A stretch of 64,000 bases of DNA, from contig NZ_LLKN01000001.1 of NCBI RefSeq assembly GCF_002900095.1, forward strand, positions 372,001-436,000, written 5' to 3'. Below the pieces are notes generated by a model. The model saw only the letters and a program-made list of their open reading frames with translations, searched no databases and was not told where the DNA came from. Shown here piece by piece: positions 11,201 through 19,475 of this stretch. Source of the DNA: Salegentibacter mishustinae (lineage in GTDB: Bacteria; Bacteroidota; Bacteroidia; Flavobacteriales; Flavobacteriaceae). Each line of letters begins with the position of its first letter. Positions within the stretch are counted from its first letter, which is position 1. The position numbers and the translations under genes are program-made.

Positions 11201-14200
11201 ATCAATCTTCGGAAACTTTTGAAGAACTTGAAGCAGGTAGTTATAAAGTAATTATTTCCGATTCCAGTAATCCCAGAAATACCTTTGAAACCGAAGTTTT
11301 ACAAATCAACCAACCTTCTAATCCCCTCACATTAACTGAAACAAAAAGAAATCCTTTGGCCTGCTATTCTGGCGAAGATGCTGAAGTGTCTGTAAGTATT
11401 TCTGGAGGAACAGCTCCCTATACAATAATTTGGAGTAATGGTCAATCCTCAACTGCAGCGGAAAGCACCGTCAGTGATTTACCTTCAGGCAATCATTCCG
11501 TTGAGGTTATTGACGCAAACGGTTGTAGAGATGATTATCAATTTGAAATAATAGAACCGGAAGAAGTTGCTGCTAATGCTGGTAATGATAAAGTTTTAAA
11601 TTGCGGAGTCGATCAGGTAAAGCTAGAGGCAATTTTCGAAGGCTACACCAATCCCAGAACAGGAGAAGAAGAATTTGGGACCTGGCGAATTATTAATGGC
11701 CCAGCCGGTGCTGTGATTTCAGATCCGACCAATCCCGAAAGTCTTTTCACAATTACAGCAACGGGGACCTACACTCTAGAGTGGACTATCCCCTGCGGGA
11801 GTACCGATAGGGTAAAAATAATTTTTAGTAATTGTAGTACTATAGATTTTGATGGAATTGATGATTATATAGATTTTGGAGACAACCTAAATCTTACCAC
11901 AGGATTTACAATAGAAGCCTGGGTAAAACAAGATCAAAATGCTACCACTTCAATAAAAACTATTCTCTCTAAAAGGGATAATGCTAATCTTAGTACGGGT
12001 GGATACGATTTAATTATTGAAAATAATACTCCTAAATTTAGATGGAATGGCCAGACTCTTTCTTCTGACTATCAGATTGATTCAAACCGATGGCACCATA
12101 TCGCTGTGATTCAGGGCGGAACAGATGAAGGTATTTATATTGATGGAATTAAAGCCAGTGATGGAGCTCCAGGAGTGCCAGATAATTCTGAAAATAGGTT
12201 TTTAATTGGGGCAATACATAATGAACCTTCCGAACCTGACCCCTCCAATTTTTTTCACGGTTGGATTGAAGAAGTAAGGATTTGGAATACTTCATTGGAA
12301 TTAGATCAGCTTAAGTTCATAATGAACCAGCGAATTAAGAACAACACGAATGTTAGAGGTGAAATAATACCTTTAGATGTTCCGAATAATTTAAAATGGG
12401 AAAATCTAAAAGGATATTATAGGCTTATAACCTCTGAAGCTACCAACGGTATTACCAAAAACAAAATTCCAAATGGTATTGATGGACGCTTAAAAAACAT
12501 TCAAAGTACACAACAGAATACAGCTCCCCTACCATACATAGCAGTAGGAGGTGATTGGCGGACCAAATCATCCTGGAAGCAACCTCAGGTTTGGGACACC
12601 CCCAATAGTATAGGTGTCAAAGACGAAAAAATCAATTGGAATATCGTCCGGTTAGATGGTAAGACGTTAACAAATGATGCAACTACCGATAATTCAAATA
12701 GCATAACCCTATTAGGATTATTAGATGATGGCGGTTCTATAAAAATGAAAGGAGAGAACAAATCTTCCGGTAGTGAGCTCCGTATTACTCATTACCTGAA
12801 ATTAGATGGCACTATCGATCTTAAAGGAGAGTCACAGTTAGTACAAACAGAAGGAAGTATTCTTGTAGGTAATGGAACAATTGAAAAACAACAAACAGGA
12901 ACGGCTAGTAGTTATAATTATAACTACTGGAGTACACCGGTTATGCCAAATAATACAACTTCAAAATTTACAGTTGCTGGAATTTTAGAAAAAGGACTTG
13001 TAAATGGCTCGGTAAAAGATATCCAATTTGGGAACGGACCTTTCTATGTTGAACAAAATGGAGATCCCAACAAAATCAATATTAGTAATTATTGGATTAA
13101 TGGCTTCTTTCCCAATCCACAAAATCCAAATGAAGAGAACGCCAATCAATATCACTCGTGGAAACAGTTAGGTAGCAATCCTTCAAAACAGGATTTTCAA
13201 CTATGGCCTGGTGAAGGTTTCACAATGAAGGGTACTACTGATATTTCTGTAATTGAAGCTGAAGAAAAAGGGATCTACCAAACATATATTTTTAATGGCT
13301 TTCCCAATAATGGCACATTACCGCTTAGAAAATCTTACCCTAATCAAAATTATTTAGTCGGGAACCCTTATCCATCAGCAGTTGATGCCAATGAATTCAT
13401 AGACCATAATGAACCATATATTAACGGGGCCATTTATTACTGGCACCACTTTGCGGGTGATTCACATTATTTAGCTGAATACATAGGTGGCTATGCAACC
13501 TATACTAAAGCATTGGGCTTACCTGCTAAATCTATTGACTCAAGAATCGATAACTCTGATCCTAGCAAGAGTGGCGGAAAACGGCCAGGCAGATTTATTC
13601 CGGTAGCTCAGGGATTCTTTGTAAATACAAGTAAGAATAGTGACGGACCTAACTCCAATCCTGAAACAGGAGTTATTGAGTTTACAAATAGAATGAGAGT
13701 ATTTGCTCCTGACACCGATATAACTGGCAACTCAGATGAAACTCAGTTCTTAAAACCAGAAACTAAAACTAAAGAACAAGCAAAATATGCGAAAGATACA
13801 CGTTATAAAATTCGTTTAAATTTTAATTCTCCTCAGGGCTATTGGAGACAAATAGGAGTTGCTGCAGATGGAAACACCACTCAAGGTATAGATTATGGCT
13901 ATGAAGCCCTACTAATAGACAGAGGCCCGGAAGATATGTACTGGATGATTGGTGAAGGAAGATTTGTAATCCAGGGTGTACCGCACTTTAATCTCGATCA
14001 AAGATTACCTCTAGGAATTACTATAGCTGAAGAAAAAGAATTCAGCATAGAATTGGGGGAACTCGAGAATGTGCCCGATATCATTGATATCTACTTGCGT
14101 GATAATAGCGACAGCACTTATCACGATCTAAGAAAAGAAGCTTTTAAAGCTAGCTTACCTGCAGGAGAATACCAGGATTTATATGAAATTGTGTTTCACG

Positions 14201-14487
14201 ATGTAACTTCCACCAGAAAAGATAAAGAACCCGGTGAAGGCCCTATTGATTACTATTACTCTCTAGACAACAGGGAGTTTGTAATTAGCAATCCTGAACT
14301 TCATAAAATTGAGCACATTAATATTTATAATATTGCTGGCCAACTGGTAGATCAACACTTCGGAATACCCGACCTTAAAGAAATTCATGTTCCGCAGAAA
14401 AAATCCTTAAGCTCAGCTGTTTACATCGTGAAAGTTTATACCGATTCCGGAGATTATGCTAAAAAAGTAATTATTAGAAAAGATTAA
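8290..14487 (+). CDS. Giant T9SS-secreted HYR/SprB/LamG surface protein
   Basis: A 2065-residue protein. The ATG at 8290 is preferred over a TTG two codons upstream because it is directly followed by a signal peptide (Lys, then a hydrophobic stretch ending near NTVLA). Modules in order are a first HYR-like domain, three HYR repeats of about 84 residues (8698-9450), a fourth HYR-like domain, three SprB-type repeats (about 9676-10365), a PKD-like domain (about 10366-10640), a Cys-rich unknown segment (about 10650-11040), two more SprB-like repeats (about 11065-11565), a LamG-like domain (about 11830-12360), a long region shared with the upstream paralogue, and a T9SS sorting tail. It is probably exported by type IX secretion and displayed on the surface; the ligand is unknown. 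Its stop overlaps the convergent rsmG end by four bases. Confidence 0.9.
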   Translation: MGKITSLFFLAVFIFGLYLLSANTVLANINYGPEKPMFGKEIKHESFFVGFLLQEEPTITAPADKSFNTTGGKCHASGVDLGNPTIKDSSNSPDILVNGTTINPTTYEFQVGTTTVTWRITNNDGTDSDTQTVTVTDSEQPVISHNGNKNVNNDVGKCGANVSVSATATDNCNVGNPTATRSDGQNLSAPYPVGVTTISWDVTDENNNEAQTVTQTITVTDNEKPVITHNGDQSVNTDSGQCGATVSVSATATDNCNVPYPTATRSDGQNLSAPYPVGVTTISWDITDENNNEAETLTQTITVTDKEKPVITHNGDKNINNDAGECGANVSVSATATDNCNVGNPTGIRSDGQNLNAIYPVGTTTITWEVTDENENLQTSVQTIIVKDKEAPVVPILEENITWGCEYTVEAPIAQDNCDGEIIGEPNRSTTFTEKGTIIWTFTDNSGNKSTVNQTITIDQIKLEIATENISCNGFATGKAQAIVNGGVGPITYDWGELGNGTTKDGLSPGSYSVTATDVNGCLATREFTISEPESFLEITNINTNRGCFKEDNASVTVEAQGGTGQLTYTWSNGKTGATINNINNSSASNNLILTITDENGCSIDETITVDAPEELIITDVITTEATSFGSATGTATALVKGGTPQYTFKWSDGQTGQTASGLAAGEYSVTVTDSNNCITTYHKVIIIDPISALIVPTSICDRENEELRTSYFRVENNTAIGGYGPYNYEWEFGNPSDIANQPITDGPNLIQVKYKTTGSKTIRLTVTDELGNEFKTEIQQYVGECFEINCGSSDGSFDIDNIYLGDSNGEKITAENCAENVDKFLYFRNLSNRKVYSLYIEYIYTVTNGDTGEIKEERETLCLYEYQEVPDLVKLAQVDWKCGDDIKLENVLLLFSQNKNRACGEGSNPKCYGSNDQGEVIIPLYAKATANELLCNGAKNGKITVKASGGNAPYSYKLVSAEDGSIIRNNQSSETFEELEAGSYKVIISDSSNPRNTFETEVLQINQPSNPLTLTETKRNPLACYSGEDAEVSVSISGGTAPYTIIWSNGQSSTAAESTVSDLPSGNHSVEVIDANGCRDDYQFEIIEPEEVAANAGNDKVLNCGVDQVKLEAIFEGYTNPRTGEEEFGTWRIINGPAGAVISDPTNPESLFTITATGTYTLEWTIPCGSTDRVKIIFSNCSTIDFDGIDDYIDFGDNLNLTTGFTIEAWVKQDQNATTSIKTILSKRDNANLSTGGYDLIIENNTPKFRWNGQTLSSDYQIDSNRWHHIAVIQGGTDEGIYIDGIKASDGAPGVPDNSENRFLIGAIHNEPSEPDPSNFFHGWIEEVRIWNTSLELDQLKFIMNQRIKNNTNVRGEIIPLDVPNNLKWENLKGYYRLITSEATNGITKNKIPNGIDGRLKNIQSTQQNTAPLPYIAVGGDWRTKSSWKQPQVWDTPNSIGVKDEKINWNIVRLDGKTLTNDATTDNSNSITLLGLLDDGGSIKMKGENKSSGSELRITHYLKLDGTIDLKGESQLVQTEGSILVGNGTIEKQQTGTASSYNYNYWSTPVMPNNTTSKFTVAGILEKGLVNGSVKDIQFGNGPFYVEQNGDPNKINISNYWINGFFPNPQNPNEENANQYHSWKQLGSNPSKQDFQLWPGEGFTMKGTTDISVIEAEEKGIYQTYIFNGFPNNGTLPLRKSYPNQNYLVGNPYPSAVDANEFIDHNEPYINGAIYYWHHFAGDSHYLAEYIGGYATYTKALGLPAKSIDSRIDNSDPSKSGGKRPGRFIPVAQGFFVNTSKNSDGPNSNPETGVIEFTNRMRVFAPDTDITGNSDETQFLKPETKTKEQAKYAKDTRYKIRLNFNSPQGYWRQIGVAADGNTTQGIDYGYEALLIDRGPEDMYWMIGEGRFVIQGVPHFNLDQRLPLGITIAEEKEFSIELGELENVPDIIDIYLRDNSDSTYHDLRKEAFKASLPAGEYQDLYEIVFHDVTSTRKDKEPGEGPIDYYYSLDNREFVISNPELHKIEHINIYNIAGQLVDQHFGIPDLKEIHVPQKKSLSSAVYIVKVYTDSGDYAKKVIIRKD
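8698..9450 (+). repeat. Three tandem HYR-encoding repeats (252, 252 and 249 bp)
   Basis: Units begin at 8698, 8950 and 9202 with the Asp codon of the D-x-E-x-PVI motif. Units 1 and 2 share a run of roughly 90 nearly identical bases (8826-8922 versus 9078-9174), so they look recently duplicated. Unit 3 is more diverged. The protein repeats contain paired cysteines (CGA and DNCNV) typical of HYR modules in bacterial surface proteins. Confidence 0.85.
14045..14487 (+). repeat. Near-identical C-terminal tail, copy 2
   Basis: Second copy of the tail described at 7456-7898. Only two residues differ (Ile to Leu and Glu to Lys), although many third codon positions have changed. Confidence 0.85.
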
Positions 14488-15113
14488 GGCTTGTACTTTA
14501 ATGGTAGATAAACCACTTTTTTAGTATTGAAAAAATCTTCCTCAAAATAATCGCGGAGTTCATAAATTTCGGCCTTTGGATAATCACGAAGTTCAACAGT
14601 TAGATCGCCGCCTTTTAAGTAAAGGATTCCGTTTTTGAGTTCGTGTTGACTTTTTTTAGCGATCTTACCTTTGGTCCAATGCACAAAAGTGGGCATTGCA
14701 GCCACTGCCCTACTTACTATAAAATCGTAAGTTCCAGAAATCTCTTCTACCCTTGCGTTTGTAGTTTTTACGTTGGTGAGTTTTAATCCTTCCACCACTT
14801 CATTTACCACTTTCATTTTTTTTCCTATAGAATCCACTAAATGAAAATTGGTTTCAGGAAATAAGATTGCCAGTGGAATTCCTGGAAATCCACCGCCCGT
14901 TCCCACATCTAAAATTTCTGCTCCCGGTTTAAACTTTTGAATTTTTGCAATTCCCAGGGAGTGTAGTACATGCCTTAGATAAATCTCATCAATATCTTTA
15001 CGCGAGACCACGTTAATTTTAAGATTCCAGTCTTTGTACAGTGCTTCCAACTGTTCAAATTTTGCATATTGGTCATCGGATAAATCGGGGAAATATTTCT
15101 TTATTAATTCCAA
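14484..15113 (-). CDS. rsmG: 16S rRNA (guanine-527 N7)-methyltransferase RsmG
   Basis: RsmG (GidB) methylates G527 of 16S rRNA with S-adenosylmethionine. The SAM-binding loop LDVGTGGGFPGIPLA, the preceding RHVLHSLGIAK and the later VSRAVA motif are all present, and the length fits the family. Start choice: a GTG at 15131 would give 215 residues, but a perfect TATTTTTG promoter box abuts that GTG, so transcription would begin after it. The TTG at 15113 gives MELIKKYFPDL, which resembles the usual N-terminus, and about 209 residues. The identity is very sure; the start is an inference. The 3' end overlaps the convergent adhesin gene by four bases, and no terminator is visible between them. Confidence 0.93.
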   Translation of the reverse strand: MELIKKYFPDLSDDQYAKFEQLEALYKDWNLKINVVSRKDIDEIYLRHVLHSLGIAKIQKFKPGAEILDVGTGGGFPGIPLAILFPETNFHLVDSIGKKMKVVNEVVEGLKLTNVKTTNARVEEISGTYDFIVSRAVAAMPTFVHWTKGKIAKKSQHELKNGILYLKGGDLTVELRDYPKAEIYELRDYFEEDFFNTKKVVYLPLKYKP

Positions 15114-15130
15114 AGTTTTCAAGTTTTGCA

Positions 15131-15138
15131 CAAAAATA
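15131..15138 (-). promoter_or_regulatory. Candidate -7 box for rsmG
   Basis: Read on the minus strand this is TATTTTTG, a full match to the Bacteroidota TAnnTTTG element. Transcription would begin a few bases inside the GTG-started frame, which argues for the downstream TTG start. Confidence 0.5.
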
Positions 15139-15208
15139 CATAATTTGGTGCTGAAATTGCACCGTACATTAATACGGTTTAGATTACATAATAACTATAT
15201 AAAAATTT

Positions 15209-15216
15209 TACCTTTA
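15209..15216 (+). promoter_or_regulatory. Candidate -7 box for the desaturase gene
   Basis: TACCTTTA differs from TAnnTTTG only in the last base and lies 20 bases before the ATG at 15236. It sits in the divergent gap shared with rsmG. Confidence 0.35.
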
Positions 15217-15235
15217 CCGCTTACAAAAAAAATAA

Positions 15236-16339
15236 ATGGAAAACATTCAAAATCATATTAAATTCTCCCGAAAGGATTCTACAAAATTCTTTAGGCTACT
15301 CAATAAAAGAGTAAATAATTACTTTAAGGAAAACAACATTAAAAAAACAGGAAACTGGAAACTCCACCTTAAAGCTGTAGCTATGTTTTCCTTATTTCTA
15401 ACACCTTATTTCCTGATCCTAACCCTGGACATTTCACAGTGGTGGATGTTACTACTTACCGTAGTGATGGGAGCCGGAATGGCTGGAGTAGGAATGAATA
15501 TTATGCATGACGGTAATCATGGCTCCTATTCTTCCAAAAAATGGGTGAATAAATTTATGGGAGGTACAATTTATGTACTAGCCGGAAATGTTTACAATTG
15601 GCAGGTACAACATAATGTTTTACACCATACTTATACGAATATTCACGGTCACGACGAAGATTTGGATGCGGGACGAATAATTAGATTTTCTGAACATGCC
15701 AAATGGTATAGCTTTCACCGTTTTCAACATTATTATTCTGTGTTTCTATATGGTTTATTAACTTTTAACTGGGCGTTGACTACAGATTTTAAACAAACTA
15801 AAAATTATTTAAAGCGAAAGCTATCCTACGGAAAAATGCCCAACCCGGTAGCACAATGGAGCATTATTGCAATTACAAAACTGATTTATGTTTCTATTTG
15901 GATTGTGATTCCTATGCTAATTTTATCAATTTCCTGGTGGAAAATTTTAATAGGATTTTTCGTGATGCATTATACTGCAGGTCTAATTCTAAGTATTGTA
16001 TTTCAGTTAGCCCACGTAGTGAAGGAAACAGAAATGCCATTACCAGATGAAACCGGATCTATGAAGAATACCTGGGCAATTCACCAGTTATTTACTACGG
16101 TTAATTTTGCAACAAAAAACAAAATTGTAAACTGGTTCACCGGTGGATTAAATCATCAGGTAGAGCACCATATTTTCCCAAATATTAGTCATATTCACTA
16201 TTCTAAAATCGCTAAGATAGTTAAGGAGACCGCTTCAGAATGCAATCTCCCTTATCACGAATACAAAACCACACGCGCAGCAATAATTGCCCATTTTCAA
16301 CATTTAAAAGAAATGGGTTCTAAACCTGCAATTTCCTAG
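15236..16339 (+). CDS. Membrane fatty acid desaturase (acyl-lipid/linoleoyl-CoA type)
   Basis: A 367-residue integral membrane di-iron desaturase. The three histidine boxes are visible: HDGNH (about residue 90), HNVLHH (about residue 125) and HQVEHH near residue 305. The Q-x-x-HH form of the third box is typical of front-end (delta-5/delta-6 like) desaturases. There are hydrophobic pairs around residues 45-85 and 205-260. It should introduce a double bond into membrane acyl chains using O2 and an electron donor; no cytochrome b5 domain is fused, so the donor is separate. The gene stands alone, divergent from rsmG. The position of the double bond cannot be told from sequence. Confidence 0.9.
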   Translation: MENIQNHIKFSRKDSTKFFRLLNKRVNNYFKENNIKKTGNWKLHLKAVAMFSLFLTPYFLILTLDISQWWMLLLTVVMGAGMAGVGMNIMHDGNHGSYSSKKWVNKFMGGTIYVLAGNVYNWQVQHNVLHHTYTNIHGHDEDLDAGRIIRFSEHAKWYSFHRFQHYYSVFLYGLLTFNWALTTDFKQTKNYLKRKLSYGKMPNPVAQWSIIAITKLIYVSIWIVIPMLILSISWWKILIGFFVMHYTAGLILSIVFQLAHVVKETEMPLPDETGSMKNTWAIHQLFTTVNFATKNKIVNWFTGGLNHQVEHHIFPNISHIHYSKIAKIVKETASECNLPYHEYKTTRAAIIAHFQHLKEMGSKPAIS

Positions 16340-16454
16340 ATTACCTCTGGAGAAATCCCACGAGGTCGAGATAAGAAAACAAATAAACCTTTCTCGAGGT
16401 TATATGTATTTCAAGTCTCAAATATTGAGTAATTAATTTGTAACCAATTAAAGA

Positions 16455-17648
16455 ATGCAAGAACAATTATCCAACCGAATTAACAATTTAGCCACTTCTC
16501 AAACCCTGGCTATGGCTGCAAAAGCGCGTGAACTTAGAGCCGAAGGGAAAGATATCATTGGTTTAAGTCTTGGAGAACCAGATTTTAATACTCCAGATTT
16601 TATTAAACAAGCCGCGATACAGGCGATAAATGATAACTACAATTCTTATACGCCCGTAGATGGTTATGTAGAATTAAAGGAGGCGATAATCAATAAGTTT
16701 AAGAGAGATAACGATCTTACCTACGATCTTTCTCAAATTGTAGTGTCTACAGGCGCTAAACAATCTTTAGCCAATGTGGCGATGGTTTTATTAAACCCGG
16801 GAGACGAAGTTATTCTACCCTGCCCTTACTGGGTAAGTTATGCCGAAATAGTAAAACTGGCAGAAGGCGTTCCAGTTGAAGTTCCAACTTCAGTAGAAAC
16901 CGATTTCAAAATGACTCCAGAGCAGCTGGAAGCAGCTATCACCCCGAAAACAAAAATGATTTGGTATAGCTCACCCTGTAATCCTAGTGGAATGGTTTAC
17001 AGCAAAGAAGAACTTAGAGGGCTTGCAGATGTGCTAAAAAAACATCCGGATATCGTTATTGTAAGCGATGAAATTTACGAGCATATCAATTTTGTTGGCG
17101 GTCATGCTTCTATGGCGCAGTTTGAAGATATGTACGATCGTGTAGTAACCGTAAATGGTGTCTCCAAAGCTTTCGCTATGACGGGTTGGAGAATTGGTTA
17201 TATAGGAGCTCCTACCTGGATTGCACGTGCCTGTAATAAAATGCAGGGTCAAATTACCAGTGGCGCCAATTGTATAGCTCAGCGTGCTGTAATTAAAGCG
17301 CTAGAAGCACCGGTAAGTGAAATTAGCTATATGGTAGATACCTTTAAGAAAAGGAGAAAACTAATTATAGATCTTTTAAATACTATTGAAGGTTTTGTAA
17401 CCACAGAACCAGAAGGTGCGTTTTATGTTTTTCCTAATGTCTCTCATTTCTTCGGAAAAACAATTAAAGGCCATAAGATTGAAAACGCTACAGATTTCTC
17501 TATGTTTTTATTAGAAGAAGCTCTTGTAGCAACGGTTACTGGTGATGCCTTCGGAAACCCAGATTGTATAAGAATTTCTTACGCAGCAAGTGAATCTCAG
17601 ATTGAAGAAGCGATGAAGCGAATTAAATCAGTTTTAGCTGAAGCTTAG
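16455..17648 (+). CDS. aspC: Aspartate aminotransferase, class I PLP-dependent
   Basis: A 397-residue fold-type I aminotransferase of the Ib (AspB/AspC) group. Visible features are the N-terminal GLSLGEPDFNTP motif, the SSPCNPSGMVYS loop, the Asp-x-x-Tyr of VSDEIYEHI, and the PLP lysine in GVSKAFAMTGWRIGY. It exchanges amino groups between aspartate and 2-oxoglutarate, linking oxaloacetate and glutamate; some relatives also use prephenate or aromatic amino acids. The gene appears monocistronic and is followed by a strong terminator. Confidence 0.92.
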   Translation: MQEQLSNRINNLATSQTLAMAAKARELRAEGKDIIGLSLGEPDFNTPDFIKQAAIQAINDNYNSYTPVDGYVELKEAIINKFKRDNDLTYDLSQIVVSTGAKQSLANVAMVLLNPGDEVILPCPYWVSYAEIVKLAEGVPVEVPTSVETDFKMTPEQLEAAITPKTKMIWYSSPCNPSGMVYSKEELRGLADVLKKHPDIVIVSDEIYEHINFVGGHASMAQFEDMYDRVVTVNGVSKAFAMTGWRIGYIGAPTWIARACNKMQGQITSGANCIAQRAVIKALEAPVSEISYMVDTFKKRRKLIIDLLNTIEGFVTTEPEGAFYVFPNVSHFFGKTIKGHKIENATDFSMFLLEEALVATVTGDAFGNPDCIRISYAASESQIEEAMKRIKSVLAEA

Positions 17649-17679
17649 GTTTAAGCTCATAAAATAATATATTTTTCAA

Positions 17680-17716
17680 AATCCTGATGCAGTTAAAACT
17701 CATCAGGATTTTTTTA
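17680..17716 (+). terminator. Rho-independent terminator after aspC
   Basis: A perfect 10-bp stem, AATCCTGATG (17680-17689) with CATCAGGATT (17701-17710), an 11-nt loop and a T run. Confidence 0.9.
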
Positions 17717-17791
17717 TAGCCACGGAAACCCCTAAAAATAGTTATCAGTTTTATTCCATAACGCCATCCTTTCTCGAAACTTCGGAATTGT

Positions 17792-17850
17792 TTCAGATCC
17801 TGTCCCGATTTTTGGTCGGGAGCTTGCTTCGAAATTTATTCGGAGATCCT
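17792..17850. repeat. Class B intergenic palindromic repeat
   Basis: Contains TCCCGA...TCGGGA and a second weak palindrome around TTCGAAATTTATTCGGA. The motif resembles copies near 36180, 42852, 43015 and 55309. It lies between the convergent aspC and trkH ends and has no coding potential. Confidence 0.6.
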
Positions 17851-17978
17851 GGATTTTGATGAATTAAGAATATCTTAGAATCCGGAAGCTAATTCGGGAT
17901 AAAAAACTGAAACGAATTCAGCTTGACAGAAAATTATCCTTTTAAACAGCCTTTCTATTTAATCTGAATATTTTAGTA

Positions 17979-19475
17979 TTACCTATTTCTCCAGAAGAAG
18001 GGAGTGAGAAGTATGAGGACGGTAAACAGTTCTAATCTTCCGATAAGCATCAAGAAAGAACACCACCATTTTCCTAGTGGCGGTAGAATATCGAAATTAT
18101 TTACCGGACCAAGCGCGCCAAAAGCAGGACCAATATTGCCCAGGGAAGAAGCTGCTCCACCAATAGCCGTTTCAAAATCGAGACCGAGTCCTCCTAAAAT
18201 AACAGACCCAATTATAAAGGAAAGCATATAAAGTATAAAGAAGCCCAGAATATTAAAGGTTACTCCTTTGCCAATAGATTTTCCATTAAATCGTACCGGA
18301 AGAATCGCGTTTGGATGCAAGGCACGTTTAAACTCAATTCCGCCATTTCTAATCATAATAATATGACGCATCACCTTTACACCACCTGCCGTAGAACCAG
18401 CTGAACCTCCCAAAAAGAACATTCCGAAGAAGAAAATTGTGAGAAAAGGCGTCCACATAGTGTAATCGGCAGTCACAAATCCTGTGGTAGTAATAATAGC
18501 CAGCACCTGAAAAAGTGAATGTCTAAAAGCACTTTCGGCCTCACCCCAAACCATTGGGTGATCTATTTGAGAAAGGGCAACATCAGCTTCAAAATATATT
18601 AACAAAGAAGCCACTACCGTAAATATTGCTATAAAAAGGAAATACCATTTAAACTCATCGTCATGCAGTACTTTTTGAACTTTACCTTTGAAACTGTAAT
18701 AGCTTAAAACAAAGTTAGCTCCCGCCAAAAACATAAAAAGCATGATAATATATTGAATAATTGGCCTATCGTTCCAGTAAGCAACACTAATATTTTTCGT
18801 TGAAAAACCACCGGTAGAAAGTGTGCTAAGCGAATGGTTAATCGCATCAAAAAAGCTCATTCCAGCTACTTTTAATAAGATAGTTTCTGCCACAGTATAG
18901 CTCACGTAAATAAGCCATAAACGCTTGGCGGTATCGGTAATTCTGGGTTTAAGCTTATCGGCGCTTGGGCCGGGAGCTTCCGCAGCAAAGAGTTGCATCC
19001 CTCCTATTCCCAATAAGGGCAGAATGGCTATAGCAAGAACGATAATCCCCATTCCACCAATCCAATGCGTTAGGCTTCTCCAAAACAAAATCCCTTTTGG
19101 AATAGATTCAATATCGTTTAAAACCGAGGCACCGGTAGTGGTATAACCAGACATGGTTTCAAAAAAAGCATCGGTAAAAGCAGGAATAGATTCGCTTAAA
19201 ACATAAGGCAACGTGCCGCTTAAAGCCATAAAGATCCAGCCAAAAGTTACTATAATATAGCCTTCACGCTTCTTTACTTCTTTGCGGTGGCCACGGGTAG
19301 TAAACATAAAAAGGACTCCCAGGAATAAAGTGATAAAAGCTGCAGCAAGAATATCTATAGTTACCCCATCTTCATAAAACCAGCTTACTAAAACTGCGGT
19401 AAGCATAAAACCACCGTTACATAAAAGTAACAGCCCCATGACGTGGAGAATAATTTGATAATTAAGTCTTGGCAT
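17979..19475 (-). CDS. trkH: Trk-type potassium uptake membrane subunit TrkH
   Basis: A 498-residue polytopic K+ transporter of the TrkH/KtrB superfamily. The four pore loops can be read: SGYTTTGASVL, STLSTGGFST, IITTTGFVTAD and SSLGNIGPAFG, each with the selectivity-filter glycine. It forms the K+ channel in the inner membrane and is gated by the cytoplasmic TrkA subunit, which is encoded immediately upstream. The trkA stop and this ATG overlap by one base (TAATG), so translation is probably coupled. Confidence 0.95.
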   Translation of the reverse strand: MPRLNYQIILHVMGLLLLCNGGFMLTAVLVSWFYEDGVTIDILAAAFITLFLGVLFMFTTRGHRKEVKKREGYIIVTFGWIFMALSGTLPYVLSESIPAFTDAFFETMSGYTTTGASVLNDIESIPKGILFWRSLTHWIGGMGIIVLAIAILPLLGIGGMQLFAAEAPGPSADKLKPRITDTAKRLWLIYVSYTVAETILLKVAGMSFFDAINHSLSTLSTGGFSTKNISVAYWNDRPIIQYIIMLFMFLAGANFVLSYYSFKGKVQKVLHDDEFKWYFLFIAIFTVVASLLIYFEADVALSQIDHPMVWGEAESAFRHSLFQVLAIITTTGFVTADYTMWTPFLTIFFFGMFFLGGSAGSTAGGVKVMRHIIMIRNGGIEFKRALHPNAILPVRFNGKSIGKGVTFNILGFFILYMLSFIIGSVILGGLGLDFETAIGGAASSLGNIGPAFGALGPVNNFDILPPLGKWWCSFLMLIGRLELFTVLILLTPFFWRNR

